Source: Gyromitra esculenta (lineage: Eukaryota; Ascomycota; Pezizomycetes; Pezizales; Discinaceae). From it: DNA of 64,000 nt. The DNA is taken from the NCBI GenBank assembly GCA_038503075.1, contig JBCAML010000008.1, forward strand, positions 930,001-994,000, read 5' to 3'. The number at the start of each line of letters is the position of its first letter. Position 1 is the first letter of the stretch. Positions 21,228-33,940 of the stretch are shown piece after piece. Below the pieces are notes generated by a model that was given only the letters and a program-made list of their open reading frames with translations, was not told where the DNA came from and did not search any database. Both the position numbers and the translations under genes were made by a program.

Positions 21228-24150
21228 ATGTTTGATAAACTCATAATTGCAGTGAGCGGTTCTCACAAAAACTATCCCCAGGGTAACTCAGTTCCTTGTT
21301 ATCCATTACTCAAATCGTCTGATGTTCTGTAGCCAAACTCGAGAAGATTGTGACTAGTAATGGAGGGACTTTCTCTAAAGCAGTCGAAACTAGTGTCACT
21401 CACCTTATCACCACTCAAGCTGATGTAGAAAAGCAATCTGCTAAAGGTTGCTTTCTTTCTTTCTGCAGCTCGGCAGGTCTAACTGTACTTGACAACATGT
21501 TCGCTGACATCGATCAAAAAAAAATAGTGAGATCCGCTCGAGCTGCTGGCCTCTACCTCGTCTCTCTACAATGGCTTCTCGAGTCAATTGAGACCGGGAA
21601 GGTTGCTGCAGAGAAAGACTTCATTTTTGATACCGCAGTTGCCCCCGGTGTGACCACAACCCCTGATGGCTCTTCAGCACCCCAAGCCAGCATCGCAGTT
21701 ATACCTAGAGTCGGAACAAGGACTTCGAAACGTACAGCCTCCAGTCTTAAAGATATGGATGTCGATAAGAATGAAGATGGAAAACACCCTGCAGCTAAGA
21801 AACCTAGAGCTACAGCAAAAGACCAAGTAAAAAGTGAAGAATCGGATGGGGCGACAAAACCTCCAAACAAAAAAATATCCTCTTCATCGAGGCAGAAAGT
21901 GGTTTCTCAGGAAGCAGAGGAAGGGAGTATGGATATTGATGACGATGAGGAGGGGAAAGTTGAACAAGCTGTAGCAAAGCCGAAACAAGCAGTAAAGAGA
22001 ACAGGGAAAGGGAAAGGAAAAGGAAAAGGAAAAGGAATAAAGGAGTCAACTCCAGAGCCCGAAGAAGAAGAGGAGGAGGAAGTGAAGCCAAAAATGAAAA
22101 CAATCATCAAAAAAGGCAAAGCCCCTGTGGATGAGTTTTGCCCAGGTTTCAGTAAGCTGCCATTCATTCCCCACGTTTGCTCTTATCTGCTACATCCAAC
22201 ATTGTTACTTATCAAACTCTGATACCTGCAGATACTTTACATGTCTATGTCGATACAGAAGGCATTGTCTATGATGCCACGCTGAATCAAACTGATATTG
22301 GTGCCAATAACAACAAATTTTACTACTGTCAGGTATGTTTTTCCTTCAACAAACTCAACGGATGGAATACCTCACTAAATTGTTATTATTATCGTTTTCT
22401 AGCTCCTTGAAGCCGACCTTCGTAAAGCGTATTCAGTCTGGGTTCGCTACGGCCGAGTCGGCGAGCGTGGCCAAACCAAAATGTATGCCGATAATGTTAG
22501 TCTAGGACCAGCACTGGCTCAGTTCGAGAAATTGTTTAAAAGCAAAACAGGACGTCGTTGGGATGATCGAGTTAATGCCCACGGGGGACCTGGAAAGTAT
22601 GCTTTCTTAGAGCGAAATTACGAGGAAGACGAAACGAACAAAGAGGAGAAACCGAGTGCTAGTGGCCCAGCAGTTACAGTAAAGAGCCGCTTGGCTAAGC
22701 CTCTACAGAGCCTGATGCAGTTAATTTTCAACACTGATATTATGTACGGACTCATTCATATTTTATCTCTTTACCTTGGAAAGTTCGCTGTTTTACCTAA
22801 CTGAAATTATAGGCAACAATCAATGGCTTCTTTATCCTACGATAGCAACAAATTACCTCTCGGAAAGCTCTCGAAAGAAGTTATTTCGCGAGGTTACCAA
22901 ACTTTAAAGGATATTGGCGAAGTCATTGATCAGAAGCCTGGGTTTCTTCAGAAGTTTGCAGAGTACGGAAACAGTCAGATTAGTATTTTAAACCGGCTTT
23001 CGAACAGATACTACACAGTTATCCCGCATAGTTTTGGCAGAAATGTTCCTCCAGTCATTGACAGTGGTCCGAAATTGAAGAAGGAAATTGAGTTAATAGA
23101 GAATCTCGGAGACATGGCATTAACCACAAAGATTATAGCTGAGACCAAGGCCGCCAACACTGATGGTATCCATCAGTTGGATAGGCAGTTTGACAGTCTA
23201 GGATTGAACGAGGCTGTTCCTCGTACGTCTATGTCCATCCCCAAAATGAGTTAATGTAATGGCTAATAATTTCCTACAACAGTTGACAAATCAACTGTTG
23301 AGTTCAAAAACTTGGAAGCATATGTCAAGAAGACTCAGGGCCAGACCCACTATATGAAGCTCACCGTTGAAGACATTTTTCGTGTCACCCGTTCGGGTGA
23401 AGAAGAACGTTGGCAGGCGGATGGGTGGGATAAGCATCCCAATGATAATCGTTATCTTCTTTGGCACGGGTCCAGGACCACCAACTTTGCTGGAATTTTA
23501 AGCCAAGGTTTGCGCATTGCTCCACCAGAGGCGCCGGTCAATGGGTACATGTTCGGCAAGGGGATATATCTCGCGGATATTGTAACAAAGAGCGCCAATT
23601 ATTGTTGTGCCTCTGTAAGAAATCCATCACCTTCTTCGGAATCCCGTATTAATTAATTTTTTTGTTTTTGCAGTCTTCAAACAATACAGGTCTGTTGCTG
23701 TTGTGTGAGGCACAGCTTGGTAATCCAATGTTTGAGCTCAATCAAGCAGATTACATGGCTGCCGAGAACTGTAAGAAACAAGGTGCCTTGGCTACTAAGG
23801 GTCTTGGAAGGTCAGTGCCTCTCAGATGGGAGGATGCTAGCGTCGTACACGAGAATTTGAAAGGTGTAAAAATGGTAGGGATTTCTAATTTCATTCAGCC
23901 AATCGTCAATGCGCCAGTATTAACCCTTTCGGATTTAGCCAGCCGTTACCGCCCACACGACCAACGTAACTGGGGATGACCCTGATATGAAGTCCGGACA
24001 CTACAGATCTCTGCAATATAACGAGGTTAGTCGTGATCCTAGCTCAGTTTCGCTGAATTATATGGTATTAATATCTACCTTTAGTATATCGTCTATAATA
24101 CTAGTCAGGTCCAAATCAGATACCTATTCAAATGCAATTTCGGCCGTTGA
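21228..24150 (+). CDS. Poly(ADP-ribose) polymerase (BRCT-WGR-PARP)
   Basis: Nuclear NAD+-dependent ADP-ribosyltransferase that signals DNA breaks, the fungal PrpA type. Nine exons: 21228-21282, 21333-22145, 22232-22332, 22403-22743, 22813-23222, 23283-23614, 23674-23874, 23939-24025 and 24085-24150, giving 801 aa. Residues 1-120 are a BRCT domain, 121-289 a Lys/Glu-rich linker with likely nuclear signals (GKGKGKGKG), about 290-420 the WGR domain ([12 protein letters not shown]), then the helical PARP regulatory domain ([14 protein letters not shown]) and the catalytic domain. The H-Y-E triad is complete: H635 in HGSR, Y669 in GKGIYLAD, E780 in LQYNEYIVY. For the sixth exon I used the GTACGT donor at 23223. 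The start at 21228 is the first ATG before the BRCT strand; an upstream exon is possible. Confidence 0.92.
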
Positions 24151-24957
24151 GAGGTGTGGTTGATTTTGTGTAGTATGTGCTTCAAAGAGGGGTCTTTTGT
24201 AAATAGATTAACTTTTTTTGGTTTTCGGATAATAAAAACGTACTTTTTGTTGGATTCGTAGCCTATCTTGTTCTAAATCGCAATAGGTCTTGAAGTTCCA
24301 AGGCTACGTTATTTCATATTCCTATCTTGCTAGAGGGCCACATGGATTATAAAGCTCGCAATACTATGAAACTCACGTTAATTAAGAGTTACCCAGAATG
24401 CACGTACCAGCACAAATCCCACCAGTTTGAGAAACCGTGATGTAAGGCTAGTAGGTACCACATTTCGATGTGGAGTGCGATCTAAACTTTTGTGAGAATT
24501 CGCTTTATGATACGATCATAGCTTCGCGTTATAATCTCGCTTATTCTCAGTAATGAACACACCTAAAGATGTATGGATTAAAAGCAAGGCTAGTAGATAT
24601 TGAAGAGTACCGCAGAATCTCTTGAAATTCGACCCGAGACATCAGTGGCTTGTGCGCAGAAAAACACTCAATCTCGCTTAACAAGGCAAGGATGAAGTTT
24701 TCTGCACGGAAGAAATACATAGGTAATTTAGGTTTTAGGTTAGGCTCACTCCCACCCCTGCTCCCTTTAGTGGCTGCTGGTTTAGGGCTAGGCAAAATAC
24801 TTTTCTGTTATGCTACTCTATCCGGCATTTTGTGTGTCTTGGCTGAAGTGAACACCATGTGACGCAGCTCGAGACGCTCGACAACGGTCTCGCGTTGTGT
24901 ATCGTGTATAAACTGCGCATTGACATCAAGCTGCTGGACACATCTGAAGATTCCATT
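24151..24957. other. Intergenic, PARP to RTF2
   Basis: No gene recognised. It should contain the PARP terminator and the RTF2 promoter. Short frames on both strands (24547-24862) look random. Confidence 0.5.
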
Positions 24958-25935
24958 ATGGGTAACGATGGAGGAAGGTACGCAAACTCCATTTCTCTTT
25001 TGATCCTTTCTCTTCGCTGATGCTCAGGACCACCAACAGTATCCCTACTCGTCGCGAACTTGTGAAGTCACCCACTCGCAAGGCCACTCATTCTCAGCTC
25101 CGCGACTCCAATGCTCAAGCGCAAGAATACCATTGGAGCATCTGTCCACTCTCTAAGCAACCTCTTATCTCCCCGGTAGTTTCAGACTCCTCTGGCAGAC
25201 TCTACAATAAAGACTCTATCCTTGAATGGCTCCTGCACGGTATTGAGGCGTTTGGCGATGGCGAGGAGGTGCTCGAGGGGAGGGTGAGGAGTCTGAGGGA
25301 TGTGCTGGAAGTTAAATTTGAGATTTTGAAGAGCGAAAGCGAAAAGAAAGAGAAATGGGTTTGTCCGATTAGTCGAAAAGAGCTTGGCCCTGGAGTGAGG
25401 TCCGTTTATTTGGTTCCATGCGGACATGCATTCTCTGAGTGTGCAGTTAAGGAGGTGGGAAGTGATGGTGTCTGTTTACAGGTTCGTCTTTCTTTCTTAA
25501 TCAGCATTAGTAGTACCGGTGGCTAATTAATGATGACGAGGTTAGTGCAATACTCCGTATGAGCCAGAGAATGCTGTTTTGATCAACCCTATAACGACAA
25601 TCGATGTCGAAAGGCTACAGACTCGCGCCAATGGTTTAACAGAGAAAGGGCTAGGCCATACATTGAAAAAGCTAAGCAATGACAACTCAAAGAAACGGAA
25701 GAAAGAGAAAAAGGGTGGAGGTGAGCGCCTTCCCAAGGATATAACTAGTATAAAGAATGTCTCAACGGCAAACTTGACGAATGAAGTACTGGGGGATGAA
25801 AAAATGAAGATGAAACGAAGGAAAGTAGAGATGAATGATAATTTGAAGAGCCTCTTCTCGACAAAGGGGGAAGGTGAGAGACTAGGGAAAAACGACTTTA
25901 TGAGCAGGGGTTATACCATTCCAAGCAAAAGGTGA
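24958..25935 (+). CDS. Replication termination factor 2 (RTF2)
   Basis: Acts at replication forks, where Rtf2 stabilises stalled forks at barriers. Three exons: 24958-24977, 25028-25481 and 25546-25935, giving 287 aa. The tiny first exon encodes the hallmark start MGNDGG, completed across the intron before SIPTRRELVK. Two RING-like modules follow, one losing ligands as usual for the family: CPLSKQPLISPVVSD, then CPISRKELG with CGHAFSECAVKEV and CLQCNTPYEPENAVLINP. The C-terminus is Lys-rich (KKRKKEKKGGG). It lies parallel to and 0.8 kb downstream of PARP. Confidence 0.92.
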
Positions 25936-27036
25936 GGGTTTAGTAGGGAAACATATTGTATAGTAGTTACATGTACGTACGAAGTTTGGTCTTAGTGTGC
26001 TGAATATTTGAGCCTTTCTCCAGATCGATCATGAGTACGCACAGCTCCACGGTTTGTATTTAAACCTATGGTTATACAACTTTGGTTCATGTTATTATCT
26101 TCGTAGAATTCTTTCTGGTGTCCTCTGACCTGATTCCCACACCCATCTTCCATTCAACCGTGAGGTGAGTTCGTGTTGCACTTCTACCCCCCACCTCCGC
26201 GTATTTAAGTTCGTTCACCTCTCGAAATTTTCAATATCTAGTTCCTAGCCACTAGCAACGAAATTAAAAAGTACTTTGTGATAAAGACGTGTCCTATTTT
26301 GTGGCTCTTAGGAGCTTCCTCCCAACCGATCGTCTTGGTGGAGATTACACTTAGCACCACTCTACCATAATTACCTTATACAGTCTCGCCCGTGGCGATT
26401 CCAACGATATCGATAGCCATGGTATTTTTCGAGAGCCTTTGCCATATGCTGTTTGTGCAAGGATAAACATAGTGGTAAACTCCACTCCCACCTCCTTCCT
26501 CCTAGCAGTTCTTTCTCAGAGTCTGTATACGAATGGATAAATGTTAATGTAAGATTTAGGAATTGATTGTTAACATCGATATCCGAGACCCGTCACTATT
26601 GCCTTACTATAATTACGTCCTTGCGCCAAATTGTCCCAAATCCCTTTCTCAAACCAGCGAACTACACATTTTATCTAAACTTAACTCGTCTAGCAGCTAT
26701 ATACCCTTTTTCGTCTCTGTACATAGTTGGGCTGAGCTACAACTATCGATCCCCACAAATCAACCTATGCACACTAATATAGCTGTTTCCCCCGTTATCC
26801 GCCTTATAAACATCCCCCGCACCCAAGAGAGAAGGTCTAAAAAGAATACTAGCACATACATATACCAAGTCTTATGCTAGAGTTCAATGCCGTTTAATAG
26901 AGCTTTCGCTCACGCCTAGGCACCGCCCTTCCAAGAGTTTATCTTAGGTTTAGCCTTTATCTCAGGAGAACATGAGCTAAAGTATTAGCCTCAGAATCAG
27001 CATCAAAGTTTACTATTAGGAAACTGAATATCGTTT
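25936..27036. other. Intergenic, no gene recognised
   Basis: Frames near 26563-26880 are AT-rich and match nothing. One TACATGTA palindrome lies at 25968. This begins a gene-poor stretch that runs to 32.6 kb. Confidence 0.5.
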
Positions 27037-29700
27037 ATGGGGATATTCTTGCCTATTATAGTTCGTAGTAGACTACCTATACGTATTCATCGCCCTACTA
27101 GTGGATGGTGGAATGCAAATGAGGAGTTTCGTTTACAAGCAAGCCAACTTATAGGCTTTAAACTAAAAAGCTCTTATGGTATTCCAGGCACCGTTGTTCT
27201 AGGGGTTTTTAAAATCCCAGTCAGCTATCCTTTACGAAATATTTGCGGTGGTATCGAAAAGCGGTTTGGGGGAACAAGGGGGAGGCTTTTGACGCCTTCC
27301 GCAGCTGCTAAGCTCCTTCGAACGGTGCTAGAGAAACTCCCTTATTCAAGTAAGATTGTAAAAAAGGACTTTTAGAGTACCTGTTTAATGAATTCATGTA
27401 GATTGGCTATGGGTATATGGAGGGTGTAGAATTACTCCCAATGTGTGGTAGATCATTTGTCGCATCTAACACCCTATCAATGATAATCTTCATACTTCCT
27501 ATGGATGGGCATGAAATGGAGGCTTTCACCTTACTGCCTAACATCACAGTCAATATTCGGAGTATCTTGGTGGAGACATTACTGAGGCTAAAGAAGAATA
27601 TAGAGAGGGTTGAAAATGAAACAAGTTTGGAGGCATGGAATGTGGGGGGCATACACAAGTATTCTATGGCGACATATTTCTCCAAGCTAAATGCTTTTCC
27701 ATCGCCTAATGTTGTCGAAGTTGCAGATATCTGCGGCTTAGGACACAAATTTTTGGGAGTCCTTGAAACTCTGTGGGTGCGGATAATTCTTCGGATTTTA
27801 AAGGACGGCACCCACGAGAGCTTGCGAACGCGATTGGGAAATCTATAGCTCATTCCGCTTGAAGGATAGAAATATCAACGTATATTACCTATATCTAGGC
27901 AATTAGTTATCGACCCATTTTGGGAGAGTTAGGGAATTTCTTAAGGTCAGTCTGTGAAACGAAGGAGAATGCGTATGCGACTAATCGACTCTATTGTTCG
28001 AATTTCATGAGCATTAGTACTACCGACTTTTTCAAAAAGACAATTATTTGCAGTTGGGGCGATCTTGAAATCCTCATAAGATAGGCAAGAGTTTGTTTCG
28101 CTTTCCAGTCCGCGGGAAAGAAGCAGATCCATCAATCACTTGAAGGTATTGTCAATAAGCCACCCAAGAATACTATTGAAACAAACTTCCAACTCCTTAA
28201 GCAGTTCAAGAAATTCCCTATCTTTCAAGAAATTAGAAGTACTTCCGAGAGTACAAATCCGAACTGGATGAGTGTAGGGAATACGGATGTTAAGTATGTC
28301 GCTGTCATGAAGGGGAGCTTCATTCCAAACATCGGCGGTGTTGTATTTGTTAATGTGCGAAGGTCCCCATTACCACAGCTTGTAAGGCGTTTCGGTCTCG
28401 CAGAAGTGCCAGAGACTCCGCGGCTACTCAATGACTACATTCTCCCTGGGATCTCAGTAGAGACTATCCCCAGCATTGTCGACATATTAGCAGAATTTGC
28501 TCCAGATAACTTTGACTTATTTCCAGTCAGAGCCATTGCAAAGATGGCTAATATGGAATTCGTTCCAGTACAATCAAGGGCCACATTTGAGGCGATGGTG
28601 AAAAGATTAAAGGTCTCTAAAAGCTGCGTGAATCCTGAAAGTGGTCTTGTCTGCCTTTTTTTTTTGCCCGCGAGAGTATATGGATCTCGTAGGAGTTTTG
28701 AAAGGCACATTCAACAAAACTTGCAAGAATGTAATCGATGGATACAAGCATGGTAGAGCTTGTTCTCGAAAGGGTGAGAGTTTACGGTAACTCTTCAAAC
28801 GGCATTACGACGAGCGAGCTATCTAGAAAGATAGAAAATCTTGTTTCTGCCTCGGCCGCATTCAGGTTACTATTCTTACAGGAATTAGGGGAACCATGGC
28901 TACCAGCTAGGTAACCCGATGGAAAGGCACCGTTATTATAAGGCTTGATGGTTGCCGAGATGAGTGTTTTATAAGGTTCGTGCGCTACTGCATGCGCCAT
29001 TATATCACCAACAGTTGGAAAATCATGGAGAAAAACGCTTGGATGGGATAAACTGATACCAACAGCAATCCAAAACCACGTGAAATTATTGGTTATTATA
29101 AGGGAATTCTTAGGTCTTGAAGTTGTGCTAAATTACTCGGCGATGAATAGCCAGATTGACGGTTATTTAGATGGCTTTGGAGACATAGAGTGGATTCCAG
29201 GAGTTTCGGGGAAGCCTTTCAAGCCCAGGTATGCCTTTTCCAACCACGTAAAAAGTTTAATCCCTTATTGTGATTGCATATGCAATGGGCTAGAAAAAAC
29301 CTAAATTCATCTTTCAGCACCCGGGGTACAAGAGGAACCAAGCTTCTTAAGACTAACACAGTTGATAGACGCTATAGATAAACTCGGTATGCTAGGGTGT
29401 TTAAGCCTGGCTCTAGCTACAAATGCTATTCGTCATGCTATTGAATTATATCCCGAGCAAACTTTCGTATATCTTAAAATTCTGGACTACACGGGCACTC
29501 TGCGTGACCTCTCCAGTCTGACTGCAGGGAAACCTCAGTACTATGAAACCGAGTTGTACTTCTTGAATTCCATAATTTCAACACTGGCAGGCCTCGTTTT
29601 GGGGATTCCAAGCTCAATCAACAGCAAATGGAAGGCTCTTCAAGCCCGAATTCTAGTTTTAATACCGAATATTTTCAACCGGAAACGTGATTGGCAGTGA
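27037..29700 (+). pseudogene. Decayed multi-exon gene of unknown function
   Basis: A chain of plus-strand coding-like pieces, 27037-27354, 27417-27848, about 27947-28083, 28148-28756, 29080-29304 and about 29315-29700, has amphipathic, protein-like composition but changes frame without clean introns at several joints. One good donor (GTAAGA at 27355) leads to the wrong frame, and stops occur at 27846 and 28084. The longest piece (28148-28756) has about 203 codons. I do not recognise the family. A second strongly spliced but intact gene is possible; a relic seems more likely. Confidence 0.4.
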
Positions 29701-30954
29701 TTGGCAACACGATAAAGAGGTATGCCATAAAAGGCACGTTTAGCGGGTGTCTAGTAAGCGCCGAGCGTTTAGGGACAGCAATGTTGGATAGATCCTGGAT
29801 CGAATCGAAGACTAGGGAGAAGCGAAAATATTGACTGAAAGGATCAGCGGGACGACGGGGCCAGGGATTTTATTTTGGCATGATGATGTGCTCAGTGGAA
29901 ATGATATTCTCTGTCTTATCAACATTGGGATGGGAAGCAAACGTGACGAGACGAATGTCATCGGAATATTTGACTCTGGATATTCTTAAGTCGAGCTTTC
30001 TCAAGATAATAGGGTGACTGATACGTGCCTCTCAATAGGCCATTGACGATGTATCCTTGGACAAGCCTAGATCTTCCGCAGATCATTTCTAATGGTTATT
30101 TTGTGATCCTCGAGTATATTTATACTTCCCTATATACGCTATATAGTCTCAGAAAATTAATTGCACTCGTGTTTAGACCAGGAGAAAAGTGCTTTCCTAT
30201 GGATCGTCGCACAAAACACCGATATTCTAGTTTGAATTTCGGTCTTCTGGAAAGGCGGAGGGACTGCCCTATCGCCTAGCTTCATCTTGTGGAATCTTAG
30301 GATTTCACCCTGAGTCTAACAACCTAAAAGGGATCATTTTCCAACTACCTTTCCGCAAACCCAAATACGTGAGTAACCTCGTACCAGACACCTATATTAT
30401 TCACGTGAATGTGCTTTAGGGCTCATGCGAGATTACTTCGCTCATGCAAAGTTGTCTCTTGTTTTTAGTTGATATCACCGCCATTGAATTCCGTATGAGA
30501 GATTCAAAATGCCCAGAATGGAAGATTTCTAGTACACGAGATTTTATTCTGCAAAGGATACACGACTATACAATTGAGCAGCTTTTTATTGAAAGCAGGA
30601 AATTTCTGCCTTCCCCTTCCATCGTTAGTGATGAGTAGAGACTGACCTACCGCGAGTTTCCAGAAGCCCTGCTGCCACAAAACGTGCGAAACAATTAAGG
30701 TGGACACAAGTAGGTTGCTCGATGTGAGATAACCGCATTGGTATCATCTCAACATCCACATTTTAGGTATGACAAACAGTACTTTATCGCTTTTTCATGC
30801 ATATGAGGTGCGCGGTGGTCATCAAATATTCCGGGTAATGTTCATGCATTGTTTGTTGTGAGTAATGGAGATTTCATTCCTTTTTCGGAGTCCAGTGATT
30901 CTGCACCAGAATGGGATTTGTGGATTATTGAGCACGTAGCGGTAGATCTCTCTA
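29701..30954. other. Gene-poor stretch with possible coding relics
   Basis: Frames at 30025-30279 and 30444-30638 have protein-like composition, and an open stretch ends at the TIR element at 30955. They may belong with the relic at 31147-31773. None can be named. Confidence 0.35.
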
Positions 30955-31144
30955 CAAGGTGTGGAAATGCATCATTTTTTGTGTGGGTAAGTCGTCCGTA
31001 AATGCATTATTTAGTGGTTAAGTCGTCTGCCAAGGCATCAAGTGATGCATTTACACACAACACCCCCTGTTAATGCATCATTTGGTATAATTTCCCTTCT
31101 TATTTGTATGGGTAAGTTGTCGAATAATGCATTTCCACACCTTG
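30955..31144. mobile_element. 190-bp TIR element (MITE), Tc1/mariner-like
   Basis: Inverted ends CAAGGTGTGGAAATGCAT, flanked on both sides by TA (30953-30954 and 31145-31146), the Tc1/mariner/pogo target duplication. The inner part repeats AATGCAT and GGTAAGT/CGTC motifs in both directions. Non-coding. Confidence 0.88.
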
Positions 31145-31146
31145 TA

Positions 31147-31773
31147 GAGTCTATGCCTCCATTTCTTGTGGTATTTAGCTCAAACATATTGTGAGTTTAT
31201 TTTGCTGTTTTGGCTGCCTCATCAAAACGCTTCAGATGCAATTTTAGACAGGTTAGGCAAGGGTTTCCGGGAGAAGGTTACTGATAGTGATCTAAGATTT
31301 TTGCTGTTGGAGAGCACGAGCCAAAATATCCTACAATTGATTCAAATCCCCTCGGAATCAGCCAAACACGGTCTCGAAGGGTCTTATCTTAAAAGAAGTC
31401 GTGTTTGATTTCTTAGATCAATCAGAGAGCGATACAATAGGTATGTTGCTCGGTGATCTTGGTACAGAGAATATTGATAATTCGACTGATATTATGTCAA
31501 AAACACTTCGTCATAATTTAGAGGAAATATGTGTAGTTAAGATTGATCCACTATACATAAGTTGTTTGCTGAATTTAAAAGCAGTCCTGCAAACGATTCT
31601 TTTCACAAGATCTGGATTGCCGATAACTATTCCTTCTCTTGCTTGGGGTTCGTTCTGGAATTTATGATGGGAATACTACATAGTAGGTCTGATGCTTTAA
31701 TGAGTTGTCGAATTCTACCTCTTGCCGACCTAACCCGAGAGATGCTAGAATCTGGTAGATCAACGTATTACTA
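31147..31773 (+). pseudogene. Coding relic cut by two MITEs
   Basis: Frames 31166-31408, 31401-31567 and 31562-31773 follow each other with small frame changes (SESAKHGLEG, then FDFLDQSESDT, then FAEFKSSPANDSF). The left edge is interrupted by the MITE at 30955. The last frame runs into the MITE at 31774, which supplies its final 40 or so codons. Family unknown. Confidence 0.35.
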
Positions 31774-32032
31774 CAGTTGCGTCCAGCAAGTTCATGCGCT
31801 TTCTGAAGTACCACGGCGCAACGTCTCTAGGAAAATGGGCCAAACTCAGCCAAAGTACTGTATTTGTTACTCAATAGAAAACAAACCGTGAGATAATTGA
31901 ACACATATACAATTTATTTCATGATAATGAAACTAGAGTAAAATTCTAGCCTTTTTTTATATCGAGGTTTAGCATCCCCTCAGTGCGTTGCATGGTACTT
32001 CAAAATGCGCACGGACTTGTTGGACGCAACTG
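31774..32032. mobile_element. 259-bp TIR element, CAGTTGCGTCC family copy 1
   Basis: Inverted repeats of about 48 nt begin CAGTTGCGTCCAGCAAG on the left and, read from the right end inward, CAGTTGCGTCCAACAAG. The left flank has TA; the right flank is TG, so the TA duplication has been lost on one side. A relative is at 34837. Confidence 0.82.
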
Positions 32033-32681
32033 TGTGTATATGGTAGCTAATATGAATGCATCTGCACACTAGCCCCGCGATTTCGCGAACGGACTACTCG
32101 TTCTATGTGTGCAAGATTGGCCCGGTCCATTGACAGATGGCTTAGAATATGACCTTAGTCTAGGATTATATTACATTGTTAGAAGCGGGTTTTGAGCTAG
32201 GGAAATTGCAAAAGCCTGTCAATAATATCAAGAATTAAGTTATATGCCTTTAAAGGATAAAATACAGAAAATACGTGTAGCTTGTCCATGGGGCCGGATG
32301 CGAAACTAGTTTCGGTGCTGGGGGTTATGAATAAATCTCGTAAAATCACTGTGGATAGATTCTATAAATAAAGGTGGTAAAAGTATTTTAATAGCGTAGG
32401 GAAAATTTTGCAGTGGGATTTATATACATGCCCTTTTGGTTAAAAGGTTCCCATTGCAATGTAGTAGTACAGTTACCCCCGGTCACATGACGAACCCGGA
32501 CAGTTGACGAACAAGGGTTTACAACCACTAAGGCGCCAAGACTTTTCTTACACGACTGTGTTTTAGTGTGGTTCTTGGGGTTTGCGGCGCACGTGACGCA
32601 AGACACGGTTTATCTTACACTAATTCTCTAGCTCATTCACTCAATTCAACTGGGACGCCTACTCCAAGATCCATCACTCCA
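32033..32681. other. Upstream region of the F-box gene
   Basis: No gene seen. A minus-strand frame at 32388-32606 is unsupported. The F-box promoter should lie here. Confidence 0.45.
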
Positions 32682-33940
32682 ATGGAAAAACTACCAGTTG
32701 AGCTGCTAGACCGTATCCTTCGTCTATCGGATTTGTCTCATAATGCTCGTCTAGCATGTAGGTTGGTCTGCCGGGGATTCTGTTCCGTCCTCAACCCTGA
32801 AGCCTTTCATCGAATACGCACATCGGAGTTCAGTCGAAATGCTTTCGACCGTCTCGTCAATCTATCACAGAGCCCCCTTGCCCAATTCCTTGTTGACTAT
32901 GAGTATAAATTGATTCCTTTTCTATCAGCGAGTATGTGCATAATATCCTTCTTTATGTGCCGATACATTTGATTTCCGAGTGAACTGGCTAATCTCTTGC
33001 CAAAGAGGATGTCCATGATGTAGATCCGTTAGTGCAGTTGACTAGCAATTTCGATACCCTTTCTGTTCAAGACATGGCCAAGTCACTAGTACAACATCAC
33101 AAAACTCATCTCCATCAGATTGACATCCTGGGAACATTTTACGATATTATATCCCTTTCGAAATCTCTGCCCGCGTTCATAAATCTCAAATCTGTCACCA
33201 TCTCACGTTTTGACGGATCTGAACAAGCCCCTCTTAGTTATGAATCTGCTACAACGCGCGCGTTTTGGGCGATGATAAAAGCCCTGAACAATTGTCCATT
33301 TCGAATCGAATCATTCACAATCGACTCGCTCTACTATACAACCATAATCGACATTCCTGCGTCTAATTTAAGGCAGATTCATAGGGTGTTGGAGCATCTT
33401 AAGCATCTCTCGATTCTTAAACTGTCTGTGGCGACAGAGATGGCTGATAGACATGTACGAACTATTCTAGAGGAAGAAATTATTGCACAAACACCGAGTC
33501 TGGAGGTCTTGCGAATCGGAAACGCTGATAGCTGGAGAATGAGGCCCTACGATGCAAGTCAACTGTTTCTAGGTTTGGCCGTTTTTGGCCGTTTGGACCG
33601 TAGCAGTTCGAGTTTGTTTCATTGGCCGCATCTAAGGGTTTTGGAAATGAAAAGTAGGGCGACTATTCAGCAGGATAGACTAATCGCATTTCTAGAAGGG
33701 CATGGGCAAACTCTGAGGGAATTAGAGTTAAAAGGGTTCGCCCTTAGGGCTAGCCCAGATCCACAGCAACCTTCAGATTGGAAGATAGTTTTTGAAAAAC
33801 TCAAGATCTCACTAGTACTGAAGAAGTTAACTCTGAGTGAGTTGAGGACAGAAAATAGACGAGCTCGAGGGGATACATTTTCGAGAGTTACTGAGGCACG
33901 ATTGAGCGAATGGGAAAAGTGGGTACCCAGGTTTAGATGA
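32682..33940 (+). CDS. F-box domain protein
   Basis: Likely substrate adaptor of an SCF ubiquitin ligase, or one of the many fungal F-box-like proteins of unknown role. Two exons, 32682-32931 and 33006-33940 (intron GTATGT to CAAAG, CTAAT branch), give 394 aa. The start at 32682 was chosen because the F-box follows at once: MEKLPVELLDRILRLSD, then LACRLVCRGF. The rest has no repeat I can name, with leucine-rich helices resembling the degenerate LRR region of such proteins (HLKHLSILKLS, LRELELKGFALR). An upstream in-frame ATG (32568) would add 38 residues without family support. Confidence 0.8.

Noticed and set aside
23250..23282. 33-nt intron in PARP using the donor GTTAAT
   Set aside because: Too short for a normal fungal intron; the consensus donor GTACGT at 23223 gives a 60-nt intron and a better protein join.
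27037..31773. Viral origin of the unknown coding relic
   Set aside because: Considered because the frames are long and unfamiliar, but no viral motif is visible; left as unknown.
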